Source of the DNA: Chitinophaga sp. | GTDB lineage: Bacteria > Bacteroidota > Bacteroidia > Chitinophagales > Chitinophagaceae | Reading direction: 5' to 3' | Assembly: GCF_019236475.1 (NCBI RefSeq) | Contig: NZ_JAFAIX010000009.1 | Location: forward strand, 62,001-126,000 | DNA length: 64,000 nucleotides | Shown: one piece after another, positions 26,337 through 35,531 of the stretch | Layout of the letters: each line of letters starts with the position of its first letter | How positions within the stretch are numbered: the first letter of the stretch is position 1 | Made by a program: the position numbers and the translations under genes | Notes under the pieces: generated by a model | Databases searched by the model: none | What the model saw: the letters and a program-made list of their open reading frames with translations, nothing else | Told to the model about the DNA's origin: nothing

Positions 26337-27170
26337 ATGACTTATTTACTTATTGCTCTTGCAATATTAATATTTATTGGCGCCTGGTTGATACGCAGCG
26401 CATGGAAATATGAGCATAAACAATCGCTGTTGGTGGCCCTGTTGATCATACTGCCTTTGCTGGTTGGTGGATATATGATGCCAACGTTTATGGGGGCATC
26501 ATCCTGGGAGGGAGTATTTGCACTTGGAGGAACTGCTTCCTTTTTAAGCGGTATTGTAGCGGTGGTTTGTGGGCACTATGGTAGGTGGAATATGAAAATG
26601 AAAGTCCTCCATTGTGTTTGTATGCTGTTGTTTGGAGTTAATATCATTTTATGCACTCACTACTTGTATGTGGATACTCGGTGGCCTCCAATACCTATTG
26701 GCTACGGGCTACTTGATTTTTTAATCCCTGTTAGTTTCTGGGAGTTGTGGGAGGTACTTAGCTTTATCCCCGCTGTCTTATATGATGATTGGTGTTATCC
26801 GGTTGAGGAAGGGTATGAGGAAATTGCAGAAAACGATATGAGAGATTTATTGGTGATCGCGCTGAAGCTAAGAAAAAATGCCAGTAGTGGATTATCTGGA
26901 TTTCGGGCTAGGGCGCCACGTCATGTGACTTGGGGTGTTTTCTTTTATCATTTTATCAATGATTATAATGCCCGTCATCCGGAGCATCAGATTGATATTT
27001 TCGACGAAGATAGGCAAGGCTATAGATGGAGATGTTATCGCGTGCGTAAATGTTGGTGGCCGAGCGTGATAGATCCGAATTTACCAATATATAGTAGCGG
27101 CATTCGAGAAAACAGCATTATTCTTTGTGAAAGAATTCACCAGTTAAAAATTGAAACATGCGACCAATAA
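26337..27170 (+). CDS. tssN: T6SS inner membrane protein TssN (probable)
   Basis: The first ~165 residues contain about five transmembrane helices (for example TYLLIALAILIFIGAWLI and LLVALLIILPLLVGGYMM). A cytoplasmic domain of about 105 residues follows (from about residue 170), containing AENDMRDLLVIALKLRKN and HVTWGVFFYHFINDYNA. This organisation and the 277-residue length match TssN, an inner-membrane component of the T6SSiii envelope complex that replaces TssJLM. The 3' end overlaps tssK by 13 nt, indicating coupling. Confidence 0.7.
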   Translation: MTYLLIALAILIFIGAWLIRSAWKYEHKQSLLVALLIILPLLVGGYMMPTFMGASSWEGVFALGGTASFLSGIVAVVCGHYGRWNMKMKVLHCVCMLLFGVNIILCTHYLYVDTRWPPIPIGYGLLDFLIPVSFWELWEVLSFIPAVLYDDWCYPVEEGYEEIAENDMRDLLVIALKLRKNASSGLSGFRARAPRHVTWGVFFYHFINDYNARHPEHQIDIFDEDRQGYRWRCYRVRKCWWPSVIDPNLPIYSSGIRENSIILCERIHQLKIETCDQ

Positions 27171-28321
27171 TCAATTATCCAATGGTGAACTGGGTAGATG
27201 GGATGAAAGTACGCCAGGAGGATTTTACCACCATGGAAAATGCAATACTAGCGCGAATCCATCGAACGGCAGCGTCTATTCTAAATGAGCATAACTATGG
27301 GTTGTTGGATGTTAGTGCATTGCCTAAAAGAATCTTGCATCTACAAATTACCCCAGAGCGCCATTGTTGTGTGTTGCATTTGCACGCCTGTCAGGCGATT
27401 ACAGCGGAGGGTATCCTGATACAACTACCAGTAGTAACTGCAGCGGGCATTATTATCTCTGGTAATATATCTACTAACTGGGCAGTACCGAAGCAAGATG
27501 GTGTTTGGTATGTAATGGCTAACATAGACTGTTATCAACGGATTCCCGCTGGAGAGCCAGTTTTGGAAGAGCTTCCATCTCGAACGAAGTATATGATAGA
27601 CCGCCTCCTGCTCTCCGTGGTAGCTGTGCATGAATTGCCGGCTGATGGTCTGTTGCCTGGGCAACTGCCTGTGGGGCGAATTATAGTAAAGAATCATGTA
27701 CCGGAAGTAGATCAAAGTTATATTCCGCCTTGTACCTGTGTGGGGGCATACCCTTTGTTATTGGCTGCTGGGGAAGAAATTATTGTATTGTTAAGACAAA
27801 TACACTGTAGTTGTCAGGAAATAATAGAAAAGATTTATTCCAGGAATCAGCAGCAAGAGCTAGCGATAATCGTTTTATACCTGGCGGAGCATGTTGGGCA
27901 GGTAATCAATTTTTCGCTTCCATTTTGTCAAGAGAAAGTTGGAAGGGAACTACCGTTTCGCCTGTTTGCTTTGGCAAAAGCTATAGGTGGAATGTGGGCG
28001 TCAGCGCTAGAGCAACGAGCATCTGGTAACAAAGAGGAGGTACTACAATATTTCGCTGAATGGGCTGGGGTGAATGCTGGAGAGATTGAAACTAAATGTT
28101 ATGAGTTGATCGTAGCGGTCTATAATCATCTGGATATTCAGTTGGCATTCCATAGCGCTTTGAGCTTTCTAAGAATCGTGCAAAGGGTCTTATCCGTCAT
28201 CGCAAAACTAGAGTATATAGGTAAAAAGCCTGAAGGGAATATTTTTGTAAAAGAAGAAAGTGTAGGGCTGCCACAGTCATCGCCAGGTATACGTAAATCT
28301 AAATGGTCCTTTTCGGAATAA
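27158..28321 (+). CDS. tssK: T6SS baseplate subunit TssK
   Basis: TssK links the baseplate to the membrane complex. The N-terminus has the TssK signature VNWVDGMKVRQEDFTTMENAI (about residues 10-30), followed by a beta-rich shoulder domain and a helical C-terminal part. The 387-residue length is within the family range. It overlaps tssN by 13 nt and is followed by the TssO gene after 12 nt. The motif match and the context agree. Confidence 0.85.
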   Translation: MRPIINYPMVNWVDGMKVRQEDFTTMENAILARIHRTAASILNEHNYGLLDVSALPKRILHLQITPERHCCVLHLHACQAITAEGILIQLPVVTAAGIIISGNISTNWAVPKQDGVWYVMANIDCYQRIPAGEPVLEELPSRTKYMIDRLLLSVVAVHELPADGLLPGQLPVGRIIVKNHVPEVDQSYIPPCTCVGAYPLLLAAGEEIIVLLRQIHCSCQEIIEKIYSRNQQQELAIIVLYLAEHVGQVINFSLPFCQEKVGRELPFRLFALAKAIGGMWASALEQRASGNKEEVLQYFAEWAGVNAGEIETKCYELIVAVYNHLDIQLAFHSALSFLRIVQRVLSVIAKLEYIGKKPEGNIFVKEESVGLPQSSPGIRKSKWSFSE

Positions 28322-28333
28322 ATTAGCGTTATT

Positions 28334-28861
28334 ATGGAACCGATAAATAATCATGCAAGACGGAAAGGGTTTGCATTATTTCTATTGATGTATACGGTCA
28401 CAACAGGGTTGTTGATACTTGGTGTGTTCTTTCATTACCAAGTGCCAATTGTGGAAAATATTATGCTGCGGCGTGAATTAATTTATCATGGCAGCAGGAT
28501 GGAGCAACAACAGCAGTTCGGTGAAGCTTTAGGGAAAGTCAGGCAGCAACTGGCAATTGTCAATGATCCAGGGCAAAACAGTGGATATGTTGATCAGATA
28601 ATTGCCACCATGCTGGCCGGAATGCGTAATCGTATTACGCCACAAGCATCTGGTTTTACTTTTTATGACGATATCATGCAATGTTGTCTTTCTCTGCAAC
28701 AAAGTAAACAACAATTGAGAGAATGTAGAGATGCCCAGCAAACTATCATGGCATTGAAAATGGAAGTGGTTCAACTGCAACAGCAACTGGATGGCAAGTC
28801 CAGGGAGTTAGAGAATTGCCGTTTATTAATGATGACCAACCATGCACAAACAACCCCGTGA
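28334..28861 (+). CDS. tssO: T6SS envelope protein TssO (probable)
   Basis: A 175-residue protein with one N-terminal membrane helix (about 13-33, FALFLLMYTVTTGLLILGVFF) and a predicted periplasmic helical domain. The last ~60 residues are a glutamine-rich coiled coil (LKMEVVQLQQQLDGKSRELEN). Size, topology and position between tssK and hcp fit TssO of the T6SSiii trans-envelope complex. It is a short, low-complexity protein, so the call rests mainly on context. Confidence 0.65.
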   Translation: MEPINNHARRKGFALFLLMYTVTTGLLILGVFFHYQVPIVENIMLRRELIYHGSRMEQQQQFGEALGKVRQQLAIVNDPGQNSGYVDQIIATMLAGMRNRITPQASGFTFYDDIMQCCLSLQQSKQQLRECRDAQQTIMALKMEVVQLQQQLDGKSRELENCRLLMMTNHAQTTP

Positions 28862-28893
28862 TTATTATTTGTTAACCTTTAAAATCAGAATGT

Positions 28894-29280
28894 ATGTCAT
28901 TTAAATCAATTCTTATGGTAAATGGTGAGCAGTACAATGTACAGCATGTGAGTTATGAATTACATCAGGAAACGGATGCTACTGGAAGGCCTTCTGCCAT
29001 TACAAGAGGAGGGCGTATTGAAATGACCGTCGAATCCACTGGTAAAACCGATCTTTTTGAGTGGATGGTGAATAACTTTGAGCGGAAAGATGGCACCATT
29101 ACATTTTTCAAAAGGGATACGGATGCCAAGCTAAAATCATTAGAATTTAAAGAAGGGTATCTGGTTAAGTTCGAAGAGGTATTCGATTATGCAGATAAAC
29201 ATCCTATGACCATTACGTTTACGATTTCTGCTAGGGAAATGAGTATGGGCAATGCTAGTCATATCAATGAGTGGGTATAG
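28894..29280 (+). CDS. tssD: T6SS tube protein TssD/Hcp
   Basis: Hcp hexamers stack to form the inner tube expelled by sheath contraction. The 128-residue product has the Bacteroidota Hcp pattern: SFKSILMVNGEQYNVQHVSYELHQETDATGRPS at the start, the central GRIEMTVESTGKTDLFEWM, and the C-terminal YADKHPMTITFTISAREM. It is the last recognisable T6SS gene; no VgrG, ClpV or PAAR follows. Downstream to 29539 I see no gene. Confidence 0.9.
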   Translation: MSFKSILMVNGEQYNVQHVSYELHQETDATGRPSAITRGGRIEMTVESTGKTDLFEWMVNNFERKDGTITFFKRDTDAKLKSLEFKEGYLVKFEEVFDYADKHPMTITFTISAREMSMGNASHINEWV

Positions 29281-29468
29281 CAAGGAGGAGGTTAAAAGTG
29301 GCTTTATCAATCCATTGTTTATGTTGTACTGAATACATTGCAATTAATCATGAGGATAGGCCGTAGATTGAATGCAATTTAAACGAGGATATTTTTGTTT
29401 CGAAAAAGGAATGCTGTGGAACGGGGGATAGCGTTAAAGAAAGGAGGTAATATTGTTTGGGTTAAACA

Positions 29469-29501
29469 CCATTTACGCCGCCTACATCGCAGCGTAAATG
29501 G
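29469..29501. other. Hairpin in the gap after hcp
   Basis: CCATTTACGC (29469-29478) pairs with GCGTAAATGG (29492-29501). It sits in the 259-nt gap between hcp and the MBL gene, 38 nt before the MBL stop, without a T-tract on either strand. It may be a transcript-end structure shared by the convergent units. Nothing else is evident in 29281-29539. Confidence 0.45.
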
Positions 29502-29539
29502 TAGAGGGGATGGTAATGGAAGAATTAGGGAGATGCGGA

Positions 29540-30298
29540 TTAATTTAGCATAATCCAGTCTCCCGGATCGGGGATGTTACATTCTTTGGAAGCCACTGCT
29601 ACGGCTACTGCCAGGTCTTCCCTGGTGAGGGTGCAGTGATTGATGGACTCCATATGGACTGCAATAACATTTGTATGAGCAGGGTGATTAATCACCTCCA
29701 ATACATCTGCTGCTGTCATAGTAATGGGATCTCCCTGGAGGAATCTTGCAGCACCCGCATTCACCACAGTATATTCTGGTTTGAAACGGTCCAGGGTTTC
29801 TTTTACCTCATTGCACCAGATAGTATCTCCAGCGATGTATAATCGATGTTCACCATCGGTGATGACGAAGCCGGAAACAGGTGCCATTAGTTTACCGATT
29901 TCGCCGGTACCGTGTTGGCCACCAGTGCGATGAATGGTAAAATGATTCCAGGTAATACTGTCTTGAACGGGAATAACATTGATGAATCCCGCTTCACTGA
30001 TTTTCTGCACGTCTTCTGGCTGGCAAATAATCGTGGTCGTTTTTGGAAGCATCTGTTGTGCCGCAACGTCCCAATGGTCTCGATGCGTATGGGTCAGCAA
30101 AACCGCATCGATATCTTGCACCATAGTTTGAACAGCAATATCGCTGAGGGTAAGATCTACAGTGGGATTACGGATAGTGTTGGCTGTGTTGGGGACAGGG
30201 TCCATACTTCCTTTGGATCCCAGCATGGGATCGACGAGGATTTTCTTGTTGTTCCATTCCAGTAGGAATGTTGCATTTCTTAAATACAGTAATTGCAT
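29540..30298 (-). CDS. Metallo-beta-lactamase-fold hydrolase
   Basis: A 252-residue MBL-fold protein of the UlaG/RNase Z-like branch. The metal-binding HTHRDHWD motif (about residues 70-77) provides the HxHxDH signature. Later ligands are probably in GGQHGTGEIG and YIAGDTIWC, with an HMES near the C-terminus. The substrate is not defined by the sequence. It is the last gene of the ALDH-coaA-MBL minus-strand operon, 5 nt after coaA. Confidence 0.85.
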   Translation of the reverse strand: MQLLYLRNATFLLEWNNKKILVDPMLGSKGSMDPVPNTANTIRNPTVDLTLSDIAVQTMVQDIDAVLLTHTHRDHWDVAAQQMLPKTTTIICQPEDVQKISEAGFINVIPVQDSITWNHFTIHRTGGQHGTGEIGKLMAPVSGFVITDGEHRLYIAGDTIWCNEVKETLDRFKPEYTVVNAGAARFLQGDPITMTAADVLEVINHPAHTNVIAVHMESINHCTLTREDLAVAVAVASKECNIPDPGDWIMLN

Positions 30299-30303
30299 GT
30301 CGA

Positions 30304-31260
30304 TCAGGTTTTCCTGAGTTTGATGGATTGAACAAAATGGTTACTACCTTTCTCCAGTATCAGGCCTGCACGGTAGCGTGTAGGTGCAATATTCTGCTCC
30401 AGATTGGGTTTGTTGATATCGTCCCAAATCTGGGTGGCGAGTTCCACAGTGGCGCCATCGGACAGTCCTGCATATCTGTGAAAGAATGAATCCGGGTTTT
30501 GAAATGCTGTCTGACGCAAGGATTCAAATCGCGCGATATACCATTTACGGATATCTTTTTCAGCAGCGTCAACATATATGGAAAAATCGAAAAAGTCAGA
30601 TACGAAAACGGCAGGATCTTTTTGTTGCTGGCGAGGACGTACTTGTAATACGTTCACACCTTCGACAATGATAATGTCCGGTTGTTCTATCCATTGTAAT
30701 TGTCCTGGAAGAACATCATATTCTAGGTGGGAATATAATGGTGCGGCTACACGTTCTTTGCCTGATTTGACATCTGCCAGAAAGTGAATGAGGCGTTTGA
30801 TATCATAACTTTCAGGGAATCCCTTACGGTTCATGATATTGTTTTGTTCCAAGATTTTGTTGGGATAGAGGAATCCGTCTGTTGTAACGAGGTCTACTCT
30901 GGGATGATTTGGCCAGGCCTGTAATAATCGTTGTAATACTCTGGCAGTGGTGCTTTTACCTACCGCAACACTACCTGCAATTCCAATGATATAAGGTACT
31001 TTCAGTTGTTGACTACCGAGGAAATTGCTGGTGGCTTTATGTAATTGCTGGGATGCAGTTACGTAGAGGTTTAATAAATGGGCCAGGGGAAGATATACTT
31101 GTGTAATCTCTTCCTGTGTAAGTGGCTCATTCATACCATGCAATTGTTCCAGGTCGTAGTCTGCCAGTTGTAGCCTGGCATCACCGCTCCTTTCTGCCCA
31201 TTCTTTACGGGAGAAGGTGATATAGGGAGTATAGCGGTCGCGTTTCAGAGATGTGGTCAT
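30304..31260 (-). CDS. coaA: Pantothenate kinase, type I
   Basis: It phosphorylates pantothenate in the first step of coenzyme A synthesis. The Walker A motif [17 protein letters not shown] lies near residues 92-108, followed by [13 protein letters not shown] and the [12 protein letters not shown] strand. The C-terminal [19 protein letters not shown] and [11 protein letters not shown] segments are typical of CoaA. The 318-residue length matches the type I family, not the type III enzyme common in many bacteria. It lies 11 nt downstream of the ALDH gene and 5 nt before the MBL gene. Confidence 0.95.
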   Translation of the reverse strand: MTTSLKRDRYTPYITFSRKEWAERSGDARLQLADYDLEQLHGMNEPLTQEEITQVYLPLAHLLNLYVTASQQLHKATSNFLGSQQLKVPYIIGIAGSVAVGKSTTARVLQRLLQAWPNHPRVDLVTTDGFLYPNKILEQNNIMNRKGFPESYDIKRLIHFLADVKSGKERVAAPLYSHLEYDVLPGQLQWIEQPDIIIVEGVNVLQVRPRQQQKDPAVFVSDFFDFSIYVDAAEKDIRKWYIARFESLRQTAFQNPDSFFHRYAGLSDGATVELATQIWDDINKPNLEQNIAPTRYRAGLILEKGSNHFVQSIKLRKT

Positions 31261-31271
31261 GTTCTAAAAGC

Positions 31272-32624
31272 CTAATGTATGTAAACGGTCTTAACGTTTA
31301 GAAATTCGTGTGTTCCTTCCAGTGATAATTCCCGACCATAACCGGATTGTTTAACTCCTCCGAATGGCAGTCGGGCATCTGAACGAACCATAGCATTGAT
31401 AAATACATTGCCGCTTTCAATCTGGCGGGCCAGTCGGGCTGCTTTTTCCAGGTCTTTGGTCCATAACGCGGAACCCAGTCCGAAATCCGTTTCGTTGGCA
31501 AGTGCTATCGCTGCTTCTTCACCAGTTGCTTCTACGATTATGCCCAATGGGCCGAAGGTTTCTTCCCGGAAGGCAGTCATATTTGCAGTGACACCAGTCA
31601 GCAGTGTAGGGGCAAAGTTACATCCTTCATAGGTGCCACCCAATACTAAGTGTGCGCCTTGGGAAATACTCTCTTTCAGTTGTCTACCCAGATCGGCTGC
31701 AAGATCCGGTCTGGCCATAGGTCCCATATTAGTGCTTTCCAGCATGGGATCTCCCTGTTTCATTGCCTGGAGAATTTCCGCTACGGCCTCTGTAAACGCT
31801 GCCACTGCTGGTTTCTCAACAATCCAGCGTTTGGCGGCAATACAAGACTGGCCGGCATTCTGCATACGACCCTGCACAGCTACTTTGGCGGCTTCTTTAA
31901 TATCGGCATCTTTCAAAACGATAAAAGGATCGCTGCCTCCAAGCTCCAGGACTGTCTTTTTGATGTATTTCCCTGCCAGTGCCGCCACACTTTTCCCGGC
32001 AGGCGTACTGCCAGTGAGCGTAACACCCTGTACACGCGGATCTGCGATAATGGGTTCTATATGTTTGGACGACAACAACACTGTCTGGAACGTACCAATA
32101 GGGAACCCCGATGCTGTAAAGAGCTGTTCTATGGCCAGGGCACATCCGCTCACGTTACTGGCATGCTTTAATAATCCTGCATTTCCTGCCAATATATTAG
32201 GAATAGCGAATCGAAAAACTTGCCAGTAGGGGAAATTCCAGGGCATAATGGCCAGAATGATCCCTTTAGGCTCATAAGATACGTAACTTTTTGAGGCATC
32301 GGATGATATCATCCGTGGTTGGAGGATCTGTTCTATATTTTCGACATAGTAATCAATGGTGGTGGCGCATTTCTGCACTTCCGCGGTGGCTTCCCGGAGG
32401 GTTTTCCCCATTTCCCGGGAAATAATGGTAGCATGCTCCTTTACATTATCGCGCATGGATTTGGCTATCTGTGCCATCCACTGCCGGCGCTGGTCCAGGG
32501 GGATTTTAAGCATATCCCGAAAAGCCTTTTCGCCCTGTAGCAATTTGGCTTCAATTTCATTTTCGTTGTGTTCCTTATACTCTGCTATTAATTCCTGTGT
32601 GTAAGGATAGATACTTTTGAACAT
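31272..32624 (-). CDS. NAD(P)-dependent aldehyde dehydrogenase (succinate-semialdehyde type)
   Basis: An aldehyde dehydrogenase of the GabD/Sad-like group that oxidises an aldehyde, probably succinate semialdehyde, to its acid. The catalytic cysteine is in NAGQSCIAAKR, the general-base glutamate in VLELGGSDPFI, the oxyanion asparagine in MPWNFPYWQ, and the cofactor loop in LTGSTPAGKSV. The 450-residue length is normal for this shorter ALDH group. It heads a minus-strand operon with coaA and an MBL protein. Substrate is inferred from the family only. Confidence 0.88.
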   Translation of the reverse strand: MFKSIYPYTQELIAEYKEHNENEIEAKLLQGEKAFRDMLKIPLDQRRQWMAQIAKSMRDNVKEHATIISREMGKTLREATAEVQKCATTIDYYVENIEQILQPRMISSDASKSYVSYEPKGIILAIMPWNFPYWQVFRFAIPNILAGNAGLLKHASNVSGCALAIEQLFTASGFPIGTFQTVLLSSKHIEPIIADPRVQGVTLTGSTPAGKSVAALAGKYIKKTVLELGGSDPFIVLKDADIKEAAKVAVQGRMQNAGQSCIAAKRWIVEKPAVAAFTEAVAEILQAMKQGDPMLESTNMGPMARPDLAADLGRQLKESISQGAHLVLGGTYEGCNFAPTLLTGVTANMTAFREETFGPLGIIVEATGEEAAIALANETDFGLGSALWTKDLEKAARLARQIESGNVFINAMVRSDARLPFGGVKQSGYGRELSLEGTHEFLNVKTVYIH

Positions 32625-32744
32625 AACTATCTGCTTTTAACGGTGAGCAATTAACTATTACAAATTTACCGTTTCCAGGGCAATGAAATCGTTCTGGCGG
32701 TTTTATGCTTTCAACTATCTTTGCAAAGCAAAAAATTGGAATAT

Positions 32745-33917
32745 ATGGCGCTTAGCAAATGGAATATAGCTGTAATGGCACTCTGTACAGGTTTGATTGT
32801 AGCAAATATATACTACAGCCAGCCTTTACTGGTGTTGATGAGTCAAGAATTCGGGGTTACGGATTCTAATGCAGGACAGGTAACCTTTTTCACACAGGTG
32901 GGATATGCCCTTGGATTGCTGTTTTGTGTGCCTTTAGGGGATATGCTGGAAAAGAAGAAGCAAATAATAGGTATGACACTCGCCTCCTCAGTGGCCCTGG
33001 TGGCTTCTGCGATGTCTACTAATATCACTATGCTGAAAGTAACCGGTCTAATGATTGGTTTTACTTCTGTAGTACCACAACTGATACTCCCGCTGGCGGC
33101 TACATTAAGTAGTGATAATAATCGGGGAAAAGTAATCGGAATGGTGATGAGTGGCTTATTGGTTGGGATTTTGTTGTCAAGGACGCTAAGTGGTATTATT
33201 GGCCATAATTTTGGCTGGAGAGGCATGTTTTGGATTGCTGCTGCCATCAGTGGCTTATTGGCACTGGTGATGACAGTTTCCTTTCCGCAAAGTGCTCCTA
33301 CTTTTAAAGGGTCATATAGTGATCTGATGAAATCATTGATCACCCTTGTTAAAGAACAGCCGATATTAAGAGAGGCCTCTGCCATTAATGCTTGCACCTT
33401 TGCGATGTTTGGGCTATTCTGGACAACGGTGGTTTTCCTGTTATCGGAAGCCCCCTTCTTTTTTCAGAGTGACAAAATTGGGCTAATGGGATTGGCGGCG
33501 GCTGCAGGAGCCCTCGGAGCTCCTTTGGTAGGACGTGTAGCAGATAAGAAAAATCCCCGTATAGCAGTTGGATATGGCATTGTTTTCCTGTTTGCAGGTT
33601 ACCTGCTCTTCTTCCTGTTTAAGACGGATATCATAGGTATTATAGTAGGAATTATCGCCATAGATCTGGGTCTGCAGGCAATCCACGTATCCAACCAGAC
33701 AAGAGTATACGCATTAATTCCCTCCGCCAGAAACCGCCTCAATACCGTATTTATGACCACTAGTTTTATCGGTACCTCTCTTGGGTCCGGTATCGGGCTA
33801 TGGGTATGGTCTGTGGGCAAGTGGACAGGTGTCTGCGTAGCTGGTACTGCCCTCATCACTACGGCGCTGATCATTTACCTATTGACACTGCCCAAATTGG
33901 CTGTCAGTAAAGCGTAA
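32745..33917 (+). CDS. Major facilitator superfamily transporter
   Basis: A 390-residue MFS protein with about 12 transmembrane helices. It resembles the DHA-type exporter group: the GIVANIYYSQPLLVLM opening, the loop 2-3 motif GDMLEKKK, the helix-4/5 GMVMSGLLVGILLSRTLSG motif (motif C-like) and a repeat in the second half at GRVADKKNPR. The substrate is unknown. I start it at ATG 32745, since the only earlier in-frame start is a TTG. It is transcribed alone, towards the pyk terminator. Confidence 0.88.
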   Translation: MALSKWNIAVMALCTGLIVANIYYSQPLLVLMSQEFGVTDSNAGQVTFFTQVGYALGLLFCVPLGDMLEKKKQIIGMTLASSVALVASAMSTNITMLKVTGLMIGFTSVVPQLILPLAATLSSDNNRGKVIGMVMSGLLVGILLSRTLSGIIGHNFGWRGMFWIAAAISGLLALVMTVSFPQSAPTFKGSYSDLMKSLITLVKEQPILREASAINACTFAMFGLFWTTVVFLLSEAPFFFQSDKIGLMGLAAAAGALGAPLVGRVADKKNPRIAVGYGIVFLFAGYLLFFLFKTDIIGIIVGIIAIDLGLQAIHVSNQTRVYALIPSARNRLNTVFMTTSFIGTSLGSGIGLWVWSVGKWTGVCVAGTALITTALIIYLLTLPKLAVSKA

Positions 33918-33981
33918 TGGCAATTAGAGGTTTTATAGGTTGACATTTCAGGTGGGCCACTACCCTAGGATATTAAATAAA

Positions 33982-34009
33982 AAAGCCCGGTTGAACTCAA
34001 CCGGGCTTT
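33982..34009. terminator. Bidirectional terminator between MFS gene and pyk
   Basis: A perfect 13-bp stem, AAAGCCCGGTTGA with TCAACCGGGCTTT, separated by AC, lies 64 nt after the MFS stop and 22 nt after the pyk stop on the other strand. T-rich sequence follows on both strands, so it serves both convergent genes. Confidence 0.85.
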
Positions 34010-34031
34010 GTATTTCAAATAATGTAGATTA

Positions 34032-35519
34032 CTATTCTACTCTGGTGATTTTCAGTGTGTTAGTAGCCAAATGCAGTTTCACTGGCGTACTACCTGTATT
34101 TACCACAACATCACCTGGTTTGATGAAACCTCTTTCTTTCAAGATGTTGATCTGATCGAAAACGATATCATCCAGGCTTTCTTCCTCTTCGTAGAAGAAG
34201 GCACGTACGCCCCAGCTCAGGCTCAACTGATTTACCAGGGTTCTTTCTTTGGTAAATACATACAACGGAGAGCGTGGACGGTAGGAGCTCAACATAAAGC
34301 CGGTGTAACCGCTTTGGGTCATACCAATCAGTGCGTCGGCATCCAGATCTTCAGCGATTTTACATGCATTATAGCAAAGTGCATCACTGAGGAAGGTAGG
34401 AGAGTGACGGTGAGGAATCAGGTTACGATTGTAAATGATCGCCTCTTTTTCCACTTCCTGGATAATTTTATTCATTGTCTGAATAACCAGTACTGGGAAT
34501 TGACCAGTAGCGGTTTCGCCGGAGAGCATCACTGCATCGGCACCTTCCAGTACGGCATTCGCAACGTCGGTGATTTCGGAACGGTTAGGACGGGTACGGT
34601 CCATCATGCTCTCCATCATCTGTGTAGCCACGATCACAGGTTTTGCGCGGTGGATACATTTGCGGATAATATCTTTCTGGATCATCGGGATTTGTTCCAC
34701 TGGCAGTTCAACGCCGAGGTCACCGCGGGCGATCATTACGCCATCGCTTTCCCAGATAATTTCTTTCAGGTTTTGAATCGCTTCAGGTTTCTCAATTTTA
34801 GAGATCACCTTGATTTTAGAGTTGCGTGCTTCCAGACGTTTGCGTAGATCGATCAGGTCTTTTACGCTTCTTACGAAGGAAAGCGCAACCCAATCACATT
34901 GATGGTCAATGATGAATTCCAGGTCAATGATATCTTTTTCAGTCAGAGCTGGCAGGGAAACTTTCGTATCAGGCAGGTTAAATCCTTTTTTGGAGGACAG
35001 TACGCCCGGGAGGGTTACTTCTGCTTTGATTTCGCCTGCAGGAGTGATTTCTCTAACAACAGTTTCAATTTTACCATCGTCCAGAAGAATTTTCTGGCCG
35101 GGTCTGAGATCTTTATACAGGTCAGGGTAGGAAACATAAATTTTTTCCATGTTACCCACTACTTTCTCGTTGATGAAAGTGAGGATATCGCCGGCTTTCA
35201 GCGGGAGTGCATTATTCTCGATTTCGCCTACACGCAGTTTAGGGCCTTGCAGATCGGCCAGGATGGCCACATTGTAAGGTTCTGTTTTATTGATCTGACG
35301 GATGTATTCAATAATCCGCAGTTTGTCTTCATGCGAGCCATGAGAGAAGTTTAAACGGAAAACATTCACACCTGCTCTAACTAACTCCAACAACTTGTCA
35401 TAGGTATCACTAGCTGGACCAACGGTAGCCACAATTTTAGTTTTGTGGGAAGAATGTTCTCTACCTGCAGCATTGTCCATCTGCTTGTGATAGTATTTGG
35501 AAAGGTCCTTTGTACTCAT
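34032..35519 (-). CDS. pyk: Pyruvate kinase
   Basis: It converts phosphoenolpyruvate and ADP to pyruvate and ATP in the last step of glycolysis. Visible features are the N-terminal KTKIVATVGPASDT, NVFRLNFSHGSHED, the catalytic VISKIEKPEAIQNL with its lysine and glutamate, the ARGDLGVELP Mg-binding segment and VIVATQMMESM. The 495-residue length is close to bacterial enzymes, with a short extra N-terminus. It follows pfkA by 12 nt on the same strand, an expected glycolytic operon. Confidence 0.97.
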   Translation of the reverse strand: MSTKDLSKYYHKQMDNAAGREHSSHKTKIVATVGPASDTYDKLLELVRAGVNVFRLNFSHGSHEDKLRIIEYIRQINKTEPYNVAILADLQGPKLRVGEIENNALPLKAGDILTFINEKVVGNMEKIYVSYPDLYKDLRPGQKILLDDGKIETVVREITPAGEIKAEVTLPGVLSSKKGFNLPDTKVSLPALTEKDIIDLEFIIDHQCDWVALSFVRSVKDLIDLRKRLEARNSKIKVISKIEKPEAIQNLKEIIWESDGVMIARGDLGVELPVEQIPMIQKDIIRKCIHRAKPVIVATQMMESMMDRTRPNRSEITDVANAVLEGADAVMLSGETATGQFPVLVIQTMNKIIQEVEKEAIIYNRNLIPHRHSPTFLSDALCYNACKIAEDLDADALIGMTQSGYTGFMLSSYRPRSPLYVFTKERTLVNQLSLSWGVRAFFYEEEESLDDIVFDQINILKERGFIKPGDVVVNTGSTPVKLHLATNTLKITRVE

Positions 35520-35531
35520 AAGTCTTATTTT

